From Salvia splendens (Eukaryota; Streptophyta; Magnoliopsida; Lamiales; Lamiaceae), in the NCBI RefSeq assembly GCF_004379255.2, contig NC_056033.1, positions 38,962,719 to 39,026,718 on the forward strand: 64,000 nt of DNA, written 5' to 3'. Within the stretch, counting starts at the first letter, position 1. The number at the start of each line of letters is the position of its first letter. The position numbers and the translations under genes were made by a program. Under the pieces are notes generated by a model that saw only the letters and a program-made list of their open reading frames with translations, was not told the DNA's origin and ran no database searches. Below, piece after piece: positions 35,583-47,727 of the stretch.

Positions 35583-36664
35583 TCAGATTTCAGACTTGAT
35601 ATTCTTCACCAAATCATGAGAGTAGAAAATTTCTCACCACTTCTCCCCTTTTCTCTCCCATACTTTTCTTGTTTTTTTTTCTACTTTACTAATTACACAT
35701 TAAAATCTTCCTCACCTGTCAATAAGAAGTAGCCGGGGGTATATGATTGGGTGGATTCGCCTAGGAATATCATGGTGAGGTCAGGTCTGAATCTCCACTG
35801 TTAAACCACCAAGAAATTGTCGCATTTGGCACTGGAATGGCGTCTCCTTTGTTGATGATTACGACTTTTTCTTGTGGGTTGTTGTCTTCTTCTAGTGATA
35901 TTTGGTAAAGATTTATGTCATATATAGTGATAGTAAAAGGTGGAGTAAAAATGAATAGATGGGTAAAGATCGTTGAGTTAATTAAATACTAATATTTATT
36001 GTTTTTAGATATTTCCTCCGTCTTGTAAAAATAGACTGAAGGTATTAATAGAGAATATTGTAAAAATAGATTGAAGGTATTAATAGAGAATGAAAAAGGT
36101 AATTGAAGTAATAATAAAGTGAGAAAAAGAAGACTGAGTAAATTAATCTAGTAGTAGTAATATTTATTTTGTTCTAAAAAAGAAATGCGATATTTTGTAG
36201 GACAAATTAAAAGAGAAAATGTGTTGTTTTTTTGCTGAAATTAATCAGTACAAGTGGAACGATAAGAAAAGGAAATCAATCCATTGTAACGTGACAAAGA
36301 GACGAAGAAACAAGAAGCGCATCCTTACATGCTTGCAATTACTACTAGCACCTCGTTGGCCGCTAAAGCGTCGTACGAGGATGTTTTAAAAGCAAGTCTT
36401 GTGGTCGCAAAATTTGACTCGTCATCAGAATTAGCTAGCATAACCATCATTGAATCAACACCTACCTTGGATGACATAACCAATCTTGCTAGCGTCGGCA
36501 TAGTGAGGCAAAGCGAGGCCTTGTGGCTTCAAAACAAGTTTACCGGCGCCGATCAACGCCTCCGCAATCACCGGAGTTTTGGCCGCAGTCCACGCATAGT
36601 AACCGCCACCTTCTCCTTCAGATATGGTGGTGTCAGCCTTTTGGGGTTGTAAATTGAACTCCAT
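35583..36664 (-). pseudogene. Glutelin-type-D-like cupin pseudogene (copy 2)
   Basis: Exon 1 (36664-36466) is 199 bp long like that of the intact copy. It encodes MEFNLQPQKAD, then GGGYYAWTAAKTPV and LPHYADASKIGYV. A decayed exon 2 follows at about 35905-35716. It still reads NPQEKVVIINKGDAIPVPN and ISWWFN, but its start is lost, a short insertion after GDSDL shifts the frame to a stop, and the two codons before YFLLTG are missing. Exon 3, which carries most of the second half, is absent. Of exon 4 only the DLVKNIKSEI tail remains (about 35616-35583). The first intron retains clear similarity to that of the intact copy. The copy cannot make a full cupin. Confidence 0.88.
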
Positions 36665-37869
36665 CAAATTCACTTCAAATGGAAATATGTGAAACTATCA
36701 AACTATATGAAAAATAGCCATTTTGTTTCTTCTATATATAATACTCCTACTATAATAATGTAGCTAAAGTTTAAAAAATGGTGCACATAAATTCTAGATA
36801 ATTTTTGTGTGTAGAGACTATTTTATTTTGAATGAGCTTGTTATAAAATAAAATATAAATATAAAAGGTTGGATTATATTGAAAATTAAAATCTTATAAA
36901 ATCGTGTGGGATGAAGGACATTTCTCGACACAAGATAACGTGAACCAATCAACTAAACTCATCATTTGTGCTCAGTAGCGAACAAGGGATATAGGTGTAC
37001 TCCAATTTTTTAATACTATTATTTTATAATACATATTTATGCCTAATTTAATTAGTACTAGTACATTCTTAATGTGGTGTATTATAATGTCGAATTGCCG
37101 CCGATTTTAATGTCGCTCATTTTAAAACCCGTGCCAAGTTAACGGTGTCAATTAACGGAGGATGAAGGGAGTATCTAATAGTATTAATTAGAATTAACAA
37201 CAAAGATGGTGTATGGATATTGTGGCATACATAAATTAATTCCATAAAGAACTTCCATTCCAATCAGACTTCTGCATCTTCAACAAAAAATCCTACCTCC
37301 TCCAACGAAATTATCACATATATATGAACCCTATCTTCTTCCACAGACGAAATATCCAACGAACCCAAAGATATGTAAAACAATTTTATGGTTTCGCATT
37401 TTGTTTTTGAAATTTGATTTATAGTTTAATATCTTTGGTCCTCTTTTAGCAATACAAAGCCCATCTTCATGTTAATAAGAATGACCAAAAAATGGACCTT
37501 AAGAGTCTTCTTCTAACGGAGGAAAGGTCAAATACAATTGTTTAAAAAAGGCAGATAAAGGTATAGTTTTAAAATATACTACTACTACTTTTAGTATTTA
37601 TTTTTTATTTTTTTTATATGCACTACTTGGTTAAAAATCTTTAATACGCCATTGATACTCGACTAGTCGACTGCTGCCATTGTTGTATTAATATTAGTTT
37701 CTTATAAGCGTTATTATCTTTCAAGATTAATAAGCAGTATGTGTTTTTGGGTTTACGCTAAAATCAAAATATCAAATGATACTTGTTCAATTGCGAAGAT
37801 TTTAATAACCATAATTAAATATTTTTAAACTTGGAGTAGAATTTTTACATTCACTAAACATAAGGGGTA
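36665..37869. other. Upstream flank of cupin copy 2
   Basis: AT-rich sequence with no gene. It includes the former promoter of the copy-2 pseudogene. Some parts recall the region upstream of the intact copy, for example AACTCATCATTT near 36957 and 59040. Confidence 0.5.
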
Positions 37870-38321
37870 TTATATTTTATTTTATAAAACATCAATTTTT
37901 ATTACTCAAACGTGGGATATTTTTATTATTTTATGAGTTATGACAAGGTGGGCATGCAGTTGTCTCTCTCTTCCCTCCCCTACTCTTTTGTCCATTATCT
38001 AATTTAGGCATATGTATTTTGTTTTGGCAAGCTGCAGCCAACCAAATATGGGTTTCTTTTTCAATCACATGCTTAAAATATTGGCTGAGCTTCGAGGGCT
38101 GGCATTTATTGCTTTTTGGAGAGAGACGTAATTTGTTTGTTTTTTCTTCTAATTTGGATAAACGAGTATATAATCCCAATCAGGAGAAAAAATCACATGA
38201 AGCAATTCTCTTTTAACATAAGATTTTATACGATATTTTAAACAAGTCGAATTCGATGTCAAAAAATTTACTATACTAGTACTATCTAATACTAATATAA
38301 CTCGATTTCAAAATTAAATAT
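37870..38321 (+). repeat. Left arm, part A, of a large inverted duplication
   Basis: This segment is the approximate reverse complement of about 53010-53560. Shared blocks include GTGGGCATGCAGTTGTCTCT, TTTGTCCATTATCTAATT, CATATGTATTTTGTTTTGG and AATCACATGCTTAAAATATT. The arm resumes at 46994 after the gypsy insertion. Confidence 0.82.
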
Positions 38322-38699
38322 TTAGTAGTTGATGCGAATCCACAAGTCTCGCATCATTTGATCAACCCCACCAAGGACATTCATTGACCAATAACGAGGG
38401 CAATGACAAAGAAGATGCAAGAAGCTTTAAGCACATTCATCTGTGGAATAAGCTCATCCGAAGAGAGTGCTCGAGTAGGGGACAACAGGAAGCTGAAAAT
38501 GGTACTCAAGGCCCCGTGGGAGGAGGGAACGGAAGCGACTCCCGTCAGGACATGTCTTTTGGAGTCATCCGCGCTTCAATGCGCGACGTTCGTATAATGG
38601 CCATAATTCTCTCATCTGGACTCCAATGGGGGACGTGCAAGATACTCACGCGAAGCCCTTTCGAAGACGAAGATAGTGTTTTTGGAGGATTCCAGAGAA

Positions 38700-38835
38700 A
38701 ACGCCCGACCGGACGATTTGCAAGGGGAAAACGCCCGATCGGGCGTTCTGACAGTTTTTGGTCGCGAACTCCAGAGAGTTCGCTCGACCGGGCTTTTTGC
38801 ATAAGTAAAAATGCCCGACCGGGCTTTTTGCGCGA
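38700..38835. repeat. GC-palindrome cluster in the LTR
   Basis: Within about 135 bp the motif CGCCCGACCGGRCG, or its shorter form GCCCGACCGGGCTTTTT, occurs four to five times between AAAA or TTTT runs. The same cluster is found in the 3' LTR at about 46447-46552. It lies 55-190 bp upstream of the LTR TATA box. Confidence 0.8.
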
Positions 38836-38888
38836 CTTGCGTTTTTGGAATCTTTTTGTCTTTCTTTTTTAGCACTTTTAGTCTCTTG

Positions 38889-38896
38889 TATAAATA
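38889..38896 (+). promoter_or_regulatory. TATA box of the 5' LTR
   Basis: TATAAATA is followed about 30 bp later by the probable transcript start (AGGGTTTTTGTGGGC region). The 3' LTR has the same box at 46613-46620. Confidence 0.65.
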
Positions 38897-39272
38897 CCCA
38901 TGTCTAGGGTTTTTGTGGGCAGACTTTGAACATTATTGAAGAACAAAGACTCCATTGTGAGCACCCATCTTCATCATTGAAGATTTATCCAAAATCCCTT
39001 GTGATTGCATTTAATCTATTGTCGGGCTTATTTATTTGTTAAGGCATGCTTGCTAGTTCTTGTGTTGCTAGTTGGTGGAGCCATTAGGTTTTTTGTTTGT
39101 GAAAGTAGCCATTGGGTTTTTTTTCTTGAACTTGAATCTAAATCATAACACTTATCATCTTCTTCTTCTTTTCCATCTTTATATTGCCATATTTCTTGTT
39201 TGGGTTATTGGATATTATTGCAAGAACAAATCTGGACAACATATGTTTCTTAAATCCTTAAGATTCACATTA

Positions 39273-39285
39273 TTTGGTATCAAGA
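39273..39285 (+). other. Primer binding site of the gypsy element
   Basis: TTGGTATCAAGAGC, directly after the 5' LTR, resembles the initiator tRNA-Met site TGGTATCAGAGC with one extra base. Confidence 0.7.
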
Positions 39286-39832
39286 GCCATTGGTTCTTGT
39301 TCTTGTAAGTTTGAACAAAATAAAAAAAAAAATTTGTCAAAAAAAAGTCATACTTTAAAATATATCTATGGGCTTTAGCTATAAATTGTTATATGTGTCA
39401 TTGGGTATGTCAATGTGATTATTACAAAGTTGTAGACCAAAAGTACATCAATTGTTGGGTCTATTGTTGTTAATTGAATTCGTGCACACAAAGTGTTTGT
39501 TGTTTTATCCCTTTGGCCTAGCACCTTGCTTTCACTTACCTTGTGGCTTCTAAGGCTAGTAATTACTTGTCTAGTTGTATACTTTGTTTGTGGATTGTGC
39601 TACCCTTGTGGATGAACATTCCTTGAGAGCAAGTGAGGTACAGTATCTTAGCCACCAAATTTCTAAGCCCTCCGAGTGATATTGGGTGTGAGTTTGGGGG
39701 AAAGGGAATTTTACATTGTGGGAAGTGAGCTCCTCACTAAAACCTCTATTCTCGGGTGTGTGCGTCTTTTTGTGTTACTAACAACAGGGACTTGTCCCTA
39801 GCTTTGTGAAAATTATTTTGTAGGTACTTAAG

Positions 39833-40918
39833 ATGGTGGAACCTAGAAATACAAACTCGAGGCACAACTCACCCGTTATGGAAGTTGCTTCCTCTTCTGA
39901 GGGAACTACAAAGAAGATGTTTTCCGCCATTATGAAGGAGTTACATGAGGTGCGAGGGAATATGAATGCAATGCAAGGAGATTTCACGACACTTCATGGG
40001 GATGTTGCTATCCTAAGGGAACAAATAGAAAACAATTACTCATTATCATCTAGTCGTCATGGTGGAAGTAGGGGAGGACGAAGTTCTAAAAGGAGTGAGG
40101 CTACATACTCTAATCACCTAAGCGAACATCATTACTATGATATGGATGGATGGCACGAGGACGCATGGCAACATCATAATGGGAGAGGTGGAGGATATGG
40201 CGCCAATCGAGGTCGTGGAAACAATCGAGGTGGTCACGAGAGGAGAGGAGACCGGTATGATGACCCATCAAGGAACTTCAAACACACTATTCCAGAATTC
40301 TATGGGAAGTTTGAACCCGACGCCTACCTAGAGTGGGAATCCCAAGTTGACAAGATATTCTCCTTACACAATTACTCCGAGGAGGATAAAATCAAACTCG
40401 TCCTAGCCGAATTCCGGGGGCATGCCAACACTTGGTGGACCGAACTTATGAGAAATAGGCAAGCCGCGAGGAAGGGGAAAGTGAGGTCATGGGTCGAGTT
40501 GAGCAAGCTAATGAGGTCTACATTCGTGCCTAAGTCTCATTACCAAAAGTTAAGAGGGGAGTTGCAAGACTTGAGGCAAGGCAATAAAAGTGCCATGGAC
40601 TATTACTACGAGTTGATAGCTCTAAAGGGAAAAGTGGGTCATGAAGAGAGTGAAGAAGCTACCCAAGACCGCTTCATTCACGGCCTCAACGTACACTTCA
40701 AACATAAGGTCCAAATTGAAGCCATGAGGGGCTTGACCATGGACGAAGTCGTTGGTTTTGCCGAGACATTAGAAAGGCAAGGGAAAGAGAAGTCCGTGAG
40801 CAAGGGCAAGGTTACCACCCAACACACCTCGGCGGGAGCCGGTGGAAGTAGGTGGAATGCACCCCTTAGGAAGGAAGGGGTAGGCCATGCGGCTAACCCA
40901 TCAATAAGACCCCATTGA
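39833..40918 (+). pseudogene. Retrotransposon gag (capsid region)
   Basis: The frame runs from the ATG at 39833 through a coiled, polar N-terminus, an Arg/Gly-rich segment (residues about 80-140) and the retrotransposon gag core (IPEFYGKFEPDAYLEWE, WTEL, FVPKSHYQKLRGEL, YYELIALKGKVG). It stops at 40916, just before the zinc knuckle. The knuckle and protease follow at once in another frame, so a frameshift has cut the original gag-pol frame. Confidence 0.85.
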
Positions 40919-41637
40919 AGGCATTACCGGCCCCACCACCGGCAAAGGGGGCGGAACAAGTGGTCGAAAGGAGAGCCCAATGCTTCAAATGCAAAGGGTA
41001 TGGTCACTATGCCCGGGAGTGCATCAATCAAAGGGTGATGGTGATAGGGCAAGATGGGAATATCTGTAGTGAAGATGAAGAGGGGTCGGAGATTGGTGGA
41101 GACGAGGAGCTTTGCCCAAATACTAATATTGAGTTTTCAAGTGAGGAGGAATTGACCGACAGAATGAACAACATGGTGGTCCTAAGGGTGCTAAACGTAC
41201 AACCAAGGCAAGAGGAGCACAAGGAACAACGCGCCAACATCTTCCACATGAAGTGCAAGGTGTTAACCAAAACTTGCTTAGTAATCATCGATGGAGGTAG
41301 TTGCACCAACGTGATTAGTGACAAGCTAGTCCCCAAGTTGAAACTACAAGAGATGAAACATCCAAGCCCCTATCGGCTACAATGGTTGGGAGATAGTAGG
41401 GATCTCAAGGTCACTACACGAGTCAAGGTCCCAATGAGAGTGGACGAGTTCGAGGAGGAAGTGCTTTGTGATGTCATTCCAATGTTCGAGTGCCACATAC
41501 TAGGCCGACCTTGGGAATACGACAACAAGGTGACAAAGGATGGTTACACCAATGAGTACCCATTTGTCTCCTGTGGCAAAAGGATTCGGTTGAAGCCTTT
41601 GACTCCTAATGAGATTTTTGAGGCCCATAACATTTGA
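40919..41637 (+). pseudogene. Retrotransposon zinc knuckle and protease
   Basis: The CCHC zinc knuckle reads CFKCKGYGHYARECINQR. An acidic stretch and then the aspartic protease follow, with active-site sequence IIDGGSCTNVISD and LGRPWEYDN near the end. DGG in place of the usual DSG is also seen in CRM-type elements. The frame ends at 41637, and the reverse transcriptase continues in a different frame. Confidence 0.82.
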
Positions 41638-43235
41638 GCAAGGAGCGTGAGAGGGAAAAAAGGCTTGAGAGGGATTGTGAGATAAAAAAGCCAAGTGAGT
41701 GTGGGGTTGGTGAGAGAAAGCCCAAAGAAAAAATGAGTGCTCCCCGCTCCACTTCCGAGAGAAGAGAGTGTCTCTTAGCTACTAAATCCGAGCTTGAGTG
41801 GGCACTAAAAAGCAAATCTCCTTTACTCCTTGCCATTCCAAGTCAAATTTGTTTGACTAACGCTAACCTTGAGGAAATTCCAAAAGCTATTCAAATTGTT
41901 TTGCAAGAATTTGAAGATGTGTTTCCGGAAGAGCTTCCCAATGAGCTACCACCTATTAGGGAAATTGAACATCAAATGGATTTCTTGCCCAGGGCGTCCC
42001 TACCGAATCGGCCTGCCTACAAGGCCAATCCGAATGAGACTAAGGAGTTACAAAGGCAAGTTGATGGACTCCTTGCCAAAGGTTTAATTCGTGAATCTCT
42101 TTCCCCTTGTGTCGTGCCGGTCATACTTGTACCTAAGAAAGATGGTTCTTGGCGCATGTGTGTTGATTGTAGGGTCATTAATAAGATCACCATTAAGTAT
42201 AGGCATCCCATACCTAGACTTGATGATATGCTTGAAGACTTGTGTGGCGCTACTTGTTTTTCTAAAATTGATCTTGCTAGTGGCTATCACCAAATTGGGA
42301 TGAAAGAAGGTGATGAGTGGAAAACGGCTTTCAAAACTAAATTTGGGTTATATGAGTGGTTAGTCATGCCTTTCGGTTTAACTAATGCTCCTTCTACATT
42401 CATGAGACTAATAAACCTTGTGCTTAGGCCTTTGATAGCAAAGTTTGTTGTGGTTTATTTTGATGATATTTTGATAAATAGCCCAAATGTCGAGTAACAT
42501 GCTAAACACCTTAGGGAGGCACTTTTGCTTTTGAGAGAACATAGGTTGTATGCCAAGTTGCCAAAATGTGTGTTTTGTGTTGATGAAGTTATTTTTCTTG
42601 GATTTGTTGTGAGGAAGGATGGTGTCAAGGTGGATGAGGAAAAGGTTCGGGTCATAAAGGAGTGGCCTACACCTAGGAATGTTAGTGAAGTTCGCTCTTT
42701 CCACGGCCTTGCTAGTTTCTATAGGAGGTTCGTAAGAAACTTCTCTACCAAAGCCGCTCCTTTGAATCATCTTGTTAAAAAGAATGTTGTTTTTAATTGG
42801 GGTAAGGAGCAAGAACATGCTTTTCAAGCCTTGAAGCACGATCTCACACATGCACATTTACTTACTTTACGCAATTTTGAGAAAACTTTCGAGTTGGAGT
42901 GTGATGCTAGTGGTGTGGGAATTGAGGGAGTTTTGATGCAAGAATGGAGACCTATTGCGAATTTCTCAGAGAAATTAAATCAAACTCATCTAAACTATCC
43001 CACTTATGATAAGGAGTTGTATGCAATTGTAAGGTGTTTGGAAAATTGGCAACATTTCTTGATGCATAGGGAATTTATTATCCACACGGACCACGAGTCC
43101 ATCAAGTTTTTGAGTAGGCAACACAAGCTTGGCAAGAGGCATGCTAAGTGGAGTACCTTCTTGGAGACTTTTCCCTACGTCATCCGGTACAAAAAAGGGA
43201 AAAGAAAATGTGGTCGTCGATGCCTTGTCTCGTAA
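41634..43235 (+). pseudogene. Retrotransposon reverse transcriptase and RNase H
   Basis: Reverse transcriptase motifs are in order: [48 protein letters not shown] and YFDDILI. A TAA at 42496-42498, probably from a glutamine codon, interrupts the frame right after the polymerase core. The same frame then continues through the connection and RNase H ([30 protein letters not shown]). An extra A near 43197-43206 shifts the frame at [14 protein letters not shown]. Confidence 0.9.
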
Positions 43236-43477
43236 GCCTTCTATAGCTTTGCTTTGTAGTGATATGCATGTTGGTGGAGCTTGTGTTTTTCGAAACTATA
43301 TACTTACTATGTGCACTTCCAAATTCTTTGCTTTTGATAGCATTAAGGCGCTTTATGAGCATGATCTCGACTTTGCTAGTATTTTTGTTGCTTGTGAAAA
43401 GGGGTCATTTGAGAAGTACTATCGACATGAGGGCTATCTCTTTAAGGAAAATAGGTTGTGCATCCCGCAAGGGTCAT
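43206..43477 (+). pseudogene. End of RNase H and start of integrase, before the nested insertion
   Basis: The sequence continues in the shifted frame with [11 protein letters not shown] and a variable linker to NRLCIPQGS. Exactly there the nested LTR interrupts it. The reading frame resumes in phase after 44965. Confidence 0.82.
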
Positions 43478-44960
43478 TAAAAGTCGCTTCGAATACTGTG
43501 TGTGCTTTTGTGCTAGGTCAAGCTTCTCAAACCCAGAGAATCCACTAGATCACGAGGTCTAGGAACTCGGAGGATCGCATAAGTCTCGGTCATCGGACAC
43601 ACAAATTCCGCGTTCAAAAACCTTCAACCCGTTATACTATGAATTAATACAGGGAAGCAGGGATCGATCCCACGAAGATGGACGCGTAAGAAGGCATTTA
43701 GGTGATTCTGGAAAAGTGATTTGGCTGCTGCCACACAATTTTGGGTTGAGGAAAACTATTATTAGACTTAGGAATGAAATCTAACACTAGACCTAGGAAA
43801 CAAAGAACAACATGCAAACATCGAACATCCTCGTAACTTCAATGCCTCAAACAAACTTCCTTGACCTAGTAAACGACTACCTAAATTAGCTAGACATAAA
43901 GTAAACATGCAGTGGGGACCATCTTCCAAAAAGAGCAAAGTACGGATGAAAAGCTGCAAATAACAAACTATGAATTTAACTAACAACAACATGCATCTCG
44001 TTACCTGATTTAAACGCAAACATGGATAAAACAGAGTAATAATCCAGATTCAAACAGAACATACAGATTCGGAAGTCGGAAACTGACGATAAATCGGAAA
44101 CCAACAGATCTACTTCTACTAGACGAAGTAAACAGAACACAGAAATGAAACATCAAATCCATGCGCAATCAACCAACTCTGCTTCAGATCCACACGTCGG
44201 ACGCTTAATCCACTCCAGATCCAAGCAATCCGAGCCCAACTACGACTAAAATCAACCCCGTAAACTCAATTCAACAAATCTGCTCTGATTAACGACATTC
44301 CAACCACGATTCTATCTCAACTCAACAAATCAAGTGCGAAAAGCATCCATTCAAGCAAATAACTATAAACTCATAAACAAACACCATCCATACTTCGAAA
44401 TCAACATCATCATAACGGAAAATAGAAATTGCATAAAAAGATTCAACGATGATTCGACAGTCAATAAAGCCGAGCTTCGAACAGCGAAGCTCGGTGAAAT
44501 TCGCAGCAACAAACGAAATGAAAACAGTAGATTGTTTCTTCGCCCTACGTGAGGACGGTGTTACGCAACTACCAACTGAAAGTAAAACCGAACCCCCTCG
44601 CAAATTTCTGGAAACCCCAAATGTGTAGAAGTGTGTGTAAGTGAGCTGAGAGCCAGAAAAACGAAAAGAAGATCCCCCCTCTAAATTGTATGCTCTCTCC
44701 CTTATATAGATGCAGAGGTGATCTTCTAGAAGCCTTCGCAGGAAATCTCTATTCTGCCCTTCAGCTTAACGATCTCCTCCGTCTGGTCATTTTTTCTTCA
44801 TAATACTCACTTTATCGCCGTATTTCCTTCGCCTTGCAATTGTTTTCCTTTCTTCCTTGGCCTGGCGATATCCTCTACACACCTGGCTTAAAAAAAATTA
44901 TTAGACCCCGTAAATGCATGAAATTAAGCCCCTAACCAATGCATGAAATTAGCCTTATCA
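43478..44960 (-). mobile_element. Nested solo LTR of another retrotransposon
   Basis: The 5-bp target repeat GTCAT is present at 43473-43477 and 44961-44965. Removing 1483 bp plus one repeat restores the integrase frame of the host element. On the minus strand the insert starts TGATAAGGCTAATTTC, contains a GGGATCGATCCCTGCTTCCC block common in plant LTRs, and ends ..GACTTTTA. No internal coding region or second LTR is present, so a solo LTR is the simplest reading. The end is not a canonical CA. Confidence 0.85.
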
Positions 44961-46344
44961 GTCATGGAGAGAGGTTCTTGTGGGGGAATCCCACCTTGGG
45001 GGGTTGATGGGGCATTTTGGGGTAACTAAAACTTATGATATCCTATGTGAACATTTCTATTGGCCCAAAATGAAGAGAGATGTTGAGAGGTTTTGTGGGG
45101 GGTGCATCGAGTGTAGGAAGGCTAAATCTAAGTCAAATAACTTTGGCCTATACACACCCCTCCCTACCCCTACACACCCATGGGTTGACCTATCTATGGA
45201 CTTCGTGCTAGGATTACCCTTATCCCAAAGAAAGAATGATAGCATCTTTGTAGTGGTCGACCATTTCTCCAAAATGGCTCATTTCTTGCCATGTTCAAAA
45301 CACAATGATGCCAAACACATTGCCGACTTGTTCTTTAGGGAGATAGTTAGGATCCATGGTATTCCCCGGACCATAGTTAGTGATTGAGATGTCAAGTTCC
45401 TTAGTCACTTTTGGAAAACTCTTTGGAGGAAGTTGGGGAGCAAACTTTTATTTTCCACCACCGCCCACCCCCAAACCGATGGCCAAACCGAGGTAGTGAA
45501 CCGAACACTTGGGGGATTACTTAGAGCCTTGGTGAGTGAGAATAGGAAGTCTTGGGAACTTTGCCTTCCCATTGCCGAATTTGCTTACAATCGGACTACC
45601 CATTCCTCTACTAATTTTTCTCCCTCTGAAATTGTTTATGGGTTCAATCCACTAACCCCGATGGATCTTGCTACGTCGGACTTGCCTTCTTCTCTTGTTT
45701 GTGATGTAGATGGAGCTAGCAAGGCTCAGTTTGTGAAGGACCTTCATGTTAAAGTGCAAGAGAACATCCAAAAGAGGAATGAACACTATGCAAGAGTTGC
45801 TAACAAAGGACGTAAGGAGGTGATCTTCAATCCCGGAGATTGGGTTTAGGTGCATTTCCGAAGGATTCGCTTCCCGGAAAAAGTGAAGTCCAAGCTCGCA
45901 CCACGAGGAGATGGACCGTTCCAAATAAAAAAGAGGGTCAACAACAACGCCTATGTCGTCGACCTCCCAGGTGAGTACAATGTTAGTTCCACATTCAATG
46001 TCTCTGACTTGAGCCCTTTTGACGTCTCAGGAGTCGATTTGGATATGAGGACAAATCCTTCACAAGAAGATGGGGATGATGTGAATCCACAAGTCTCGCA
46101 TCATTTGATCAACCCCACCAAGGACATTCATCGACCAATGACGAGGGCAATGACAAAGAAGATGCAAGAAGCTTTAAGCACATTCATCCGTGGAATAAGC
46201 TCATCTGAAGAGAGTGCTCGAGTAGGGGACGACCGGAAGCTGAAAATGGTACTCAAGGCCTCGTGGGAGGAGGGAACGGAAGCGACGCCCGTCAGGACAT
46301 GTCTTTTGGAGTCATTCGCGCTTCAATGCGCGACGTTCGTATAA
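44961..46344 (+). pseudogene. Retrotransposon integrase with C-terminal extension into the 3' LTR
   Basis: The zinc-binding part is recognisable ([16 protein letters not shown]). The catalytic core follows, with MDFVLGLP and [11 protein letters not shown], then HPQTDGQTEVVNRTLG and the integrase C-terminal GDWV region. TGA at about 45385-45387 (SD*DVK) and TAG at about 45847-45849 (WV*VH) interrupt one and the same frame. The frame goes on into the 3' LTR (from 46077) with TRAMTKKMQEALSTFI and ends at 46344. Coding sequence that overlaps the 3' LTR is known in CRM elements. Confidence 0.85.
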
Positions 46345-46993
46345 TGGTCATAACTCTCTCAACCGGACTCCGATGGGGGCGTGCAAGATACTCACGTGAA
46401 GCCCTTTCGAAGACGAAGATAGTGTTTTTGGAGGATTTCAGAGAAAACGCCCGACCGGACGATTTGAAAGGGGAAAACGCCCGACCGGGCGTTCAGACAG
46501 TTTTTGCTCGACCGGGCTTTTTACATAAGTAAAAATGCCCGACCGGGCTTTTTGCGCGACTTGCGTTTTTGGACTCTTTTTGTCTTTCTTTTTTAGCACT
46601 TTTAGTCTCTTGTATAAATACCCATGTCTAGGGTTTTTGTGGGCAGACTTTGAACATTATTGAAGAACAAAGACTCCATTATGAGCACCCATCTTCATCA
46701 TTGAAGATTTATCCAAAATCCCTTGTGGTTGCATTTAATCTATTATCGGGCATAGATTATTTGGTAAGGTATGATTGCTAGTTCTTGTGTTGCTAGTTGG
46801 TGGAGCCATTAGGTTTTTGTTTGTGAAAGTAGTCATTGGGTTTTCTTTCTTGAGTTTGAATCTAAATCATAACACTTATCATCTTCTTCTTCTTTTCCAT
46901 CTTTTTATTGTCATATTTCTTGTTTGAATTATTAGATATTATTGCAAGAACAAATCTGGGCAACATATGTTTCTTGAATTCTTAAGATTCACA
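46077..46993 (+). repeat. 3' LTR of the gypsy element
   Basis: The LTR is 917 bp, beginning TGATGTGAATCC. A purine-rich AAGAAGATGGGGA lies just before it (the polypurine tract). The first about 270 bp are also the 3' end of the polyprotein frame. A TATAAATA box is at 46613-46620. Confidence 0.93.
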
Positions 46994-47450
46994 TTAGTAG
47001 TACTAGTATATATTTTTGTCTATGCTTGGCCATATTATTATGTAGAACCATATATCTTGAATAACAAAAGATTTCCACTTGGAGAGATAGAATTGATCCA
47101 ATAATATTTATTTTGATTTATAAATCGTAAAGATGATGTCGACCACAAAAAATAAATTAAAGGGAAAATAATCATAAATCATAATATTGTATTCCACATG
47201 CGGCATGCCGACATAGCTTCGGACTCTGTCTAAAAAGGAAAAGAATCATAACATAGAAATTTTCTGATATTCCATAAATTAAATTTATGTGGTAGATAAA
47301 ACAATATCGTTTTGATTTTATAATTTATAATTCTACATCACCACTTCTATCTCACCTATCATATTAATCTCTGTTTGTTCTTTTTCCTAAACTTCCATCT
47401 TTTTTCATCTCTCTTTCACTCACCCAAATTACAGGCGGATGATAACAAAA
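46994..47450 (+). repeat. Left arm, part B, of a large inverted duplication
   Basis: This is the approximate reverse complement of about 52540-53010. Shared blocks include TATATATTTTTGTCTATGC, CACATGCGGCATGCCGACAT and TTTCACTCACCCAAATT. Together with 37870-38321 it forms one arm, split by the gypsy element. Confidence 0.85.
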
Positions 47451-47575
47451 CACAACTTAATCATAAAGAAAAATTAATACTCCATTGAGTAACTTGAGTT
47501 ATTAAATGAAAAAGAAGAGAGAAGACATAATTTACTATGAAGAACTAAAGGAGAGAAAAGGTAGGTATGGTTAAG

Positions 47576-47727
47576 GAGGAGCGGACCACCTACTCCACCT
47601 ACTCACAATAAAATAAAATAATATTATAATCATGAGCAATTTTAATAAGTGATGATGGTCCATTTTATTTTGTTGTGAGTGTGGAGTAGGAGTGGAGTAG
47701 AAATTGTGGAGTAGGTGATCCGTTCCG
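47576..47727. mobile_element. Short fold-back MITE (~150 bp)
   Basis: The ends GGAGCGGACCACCTACTCCA (left) and GGAACGGATCACCTACTCCA (right end, reversed) are inverted. Internal pieces TACTCACAA/TTGTGAGTG also pair. It could form an almost complete hairpin and has no coding content. Confidence 0.7.

Larger units (their letters stand above)
38330..39269 (+). repeat. 5' LTR of the gypsy element
   Basis: The LTR is 940 bp, beginning TGATGCGAATCC and ending near TTCACA. A TATAAATA box is at 38889-38896. Upstream of it are several palindromic motifs of the type CGCCCGATCGGGCG. The 3' LTR differs by scattered substitutions and by loss of about 24 bp near 46500. Confidence 0.93.
38330..46993 (+). 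mobile_element. Ty3/gypsy LTR retrotransposon, probably CRM-lineage chromovirus, inactive
   Basis: The element is complete from LTR to LTR (38330-39269 and 46077-46993), with gag, protease, reverse transcriptase, RNase H and integrase in gypsy order. The direct repeat TTAGTAGT lies on both outer sides (38322-38329 and 46994-47001); the true target repeat is probably 5 bp of this. The DGGSC protease site, the [21 protein letters not shown] region and an integrase C-terminus that reads into the 3' LTR fit the CRM lineage, which is named from memory. Several frameshifts and stops, plus a nested insertion at 43478-44960, make it non-autonomous now. Confidence 0.92.
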
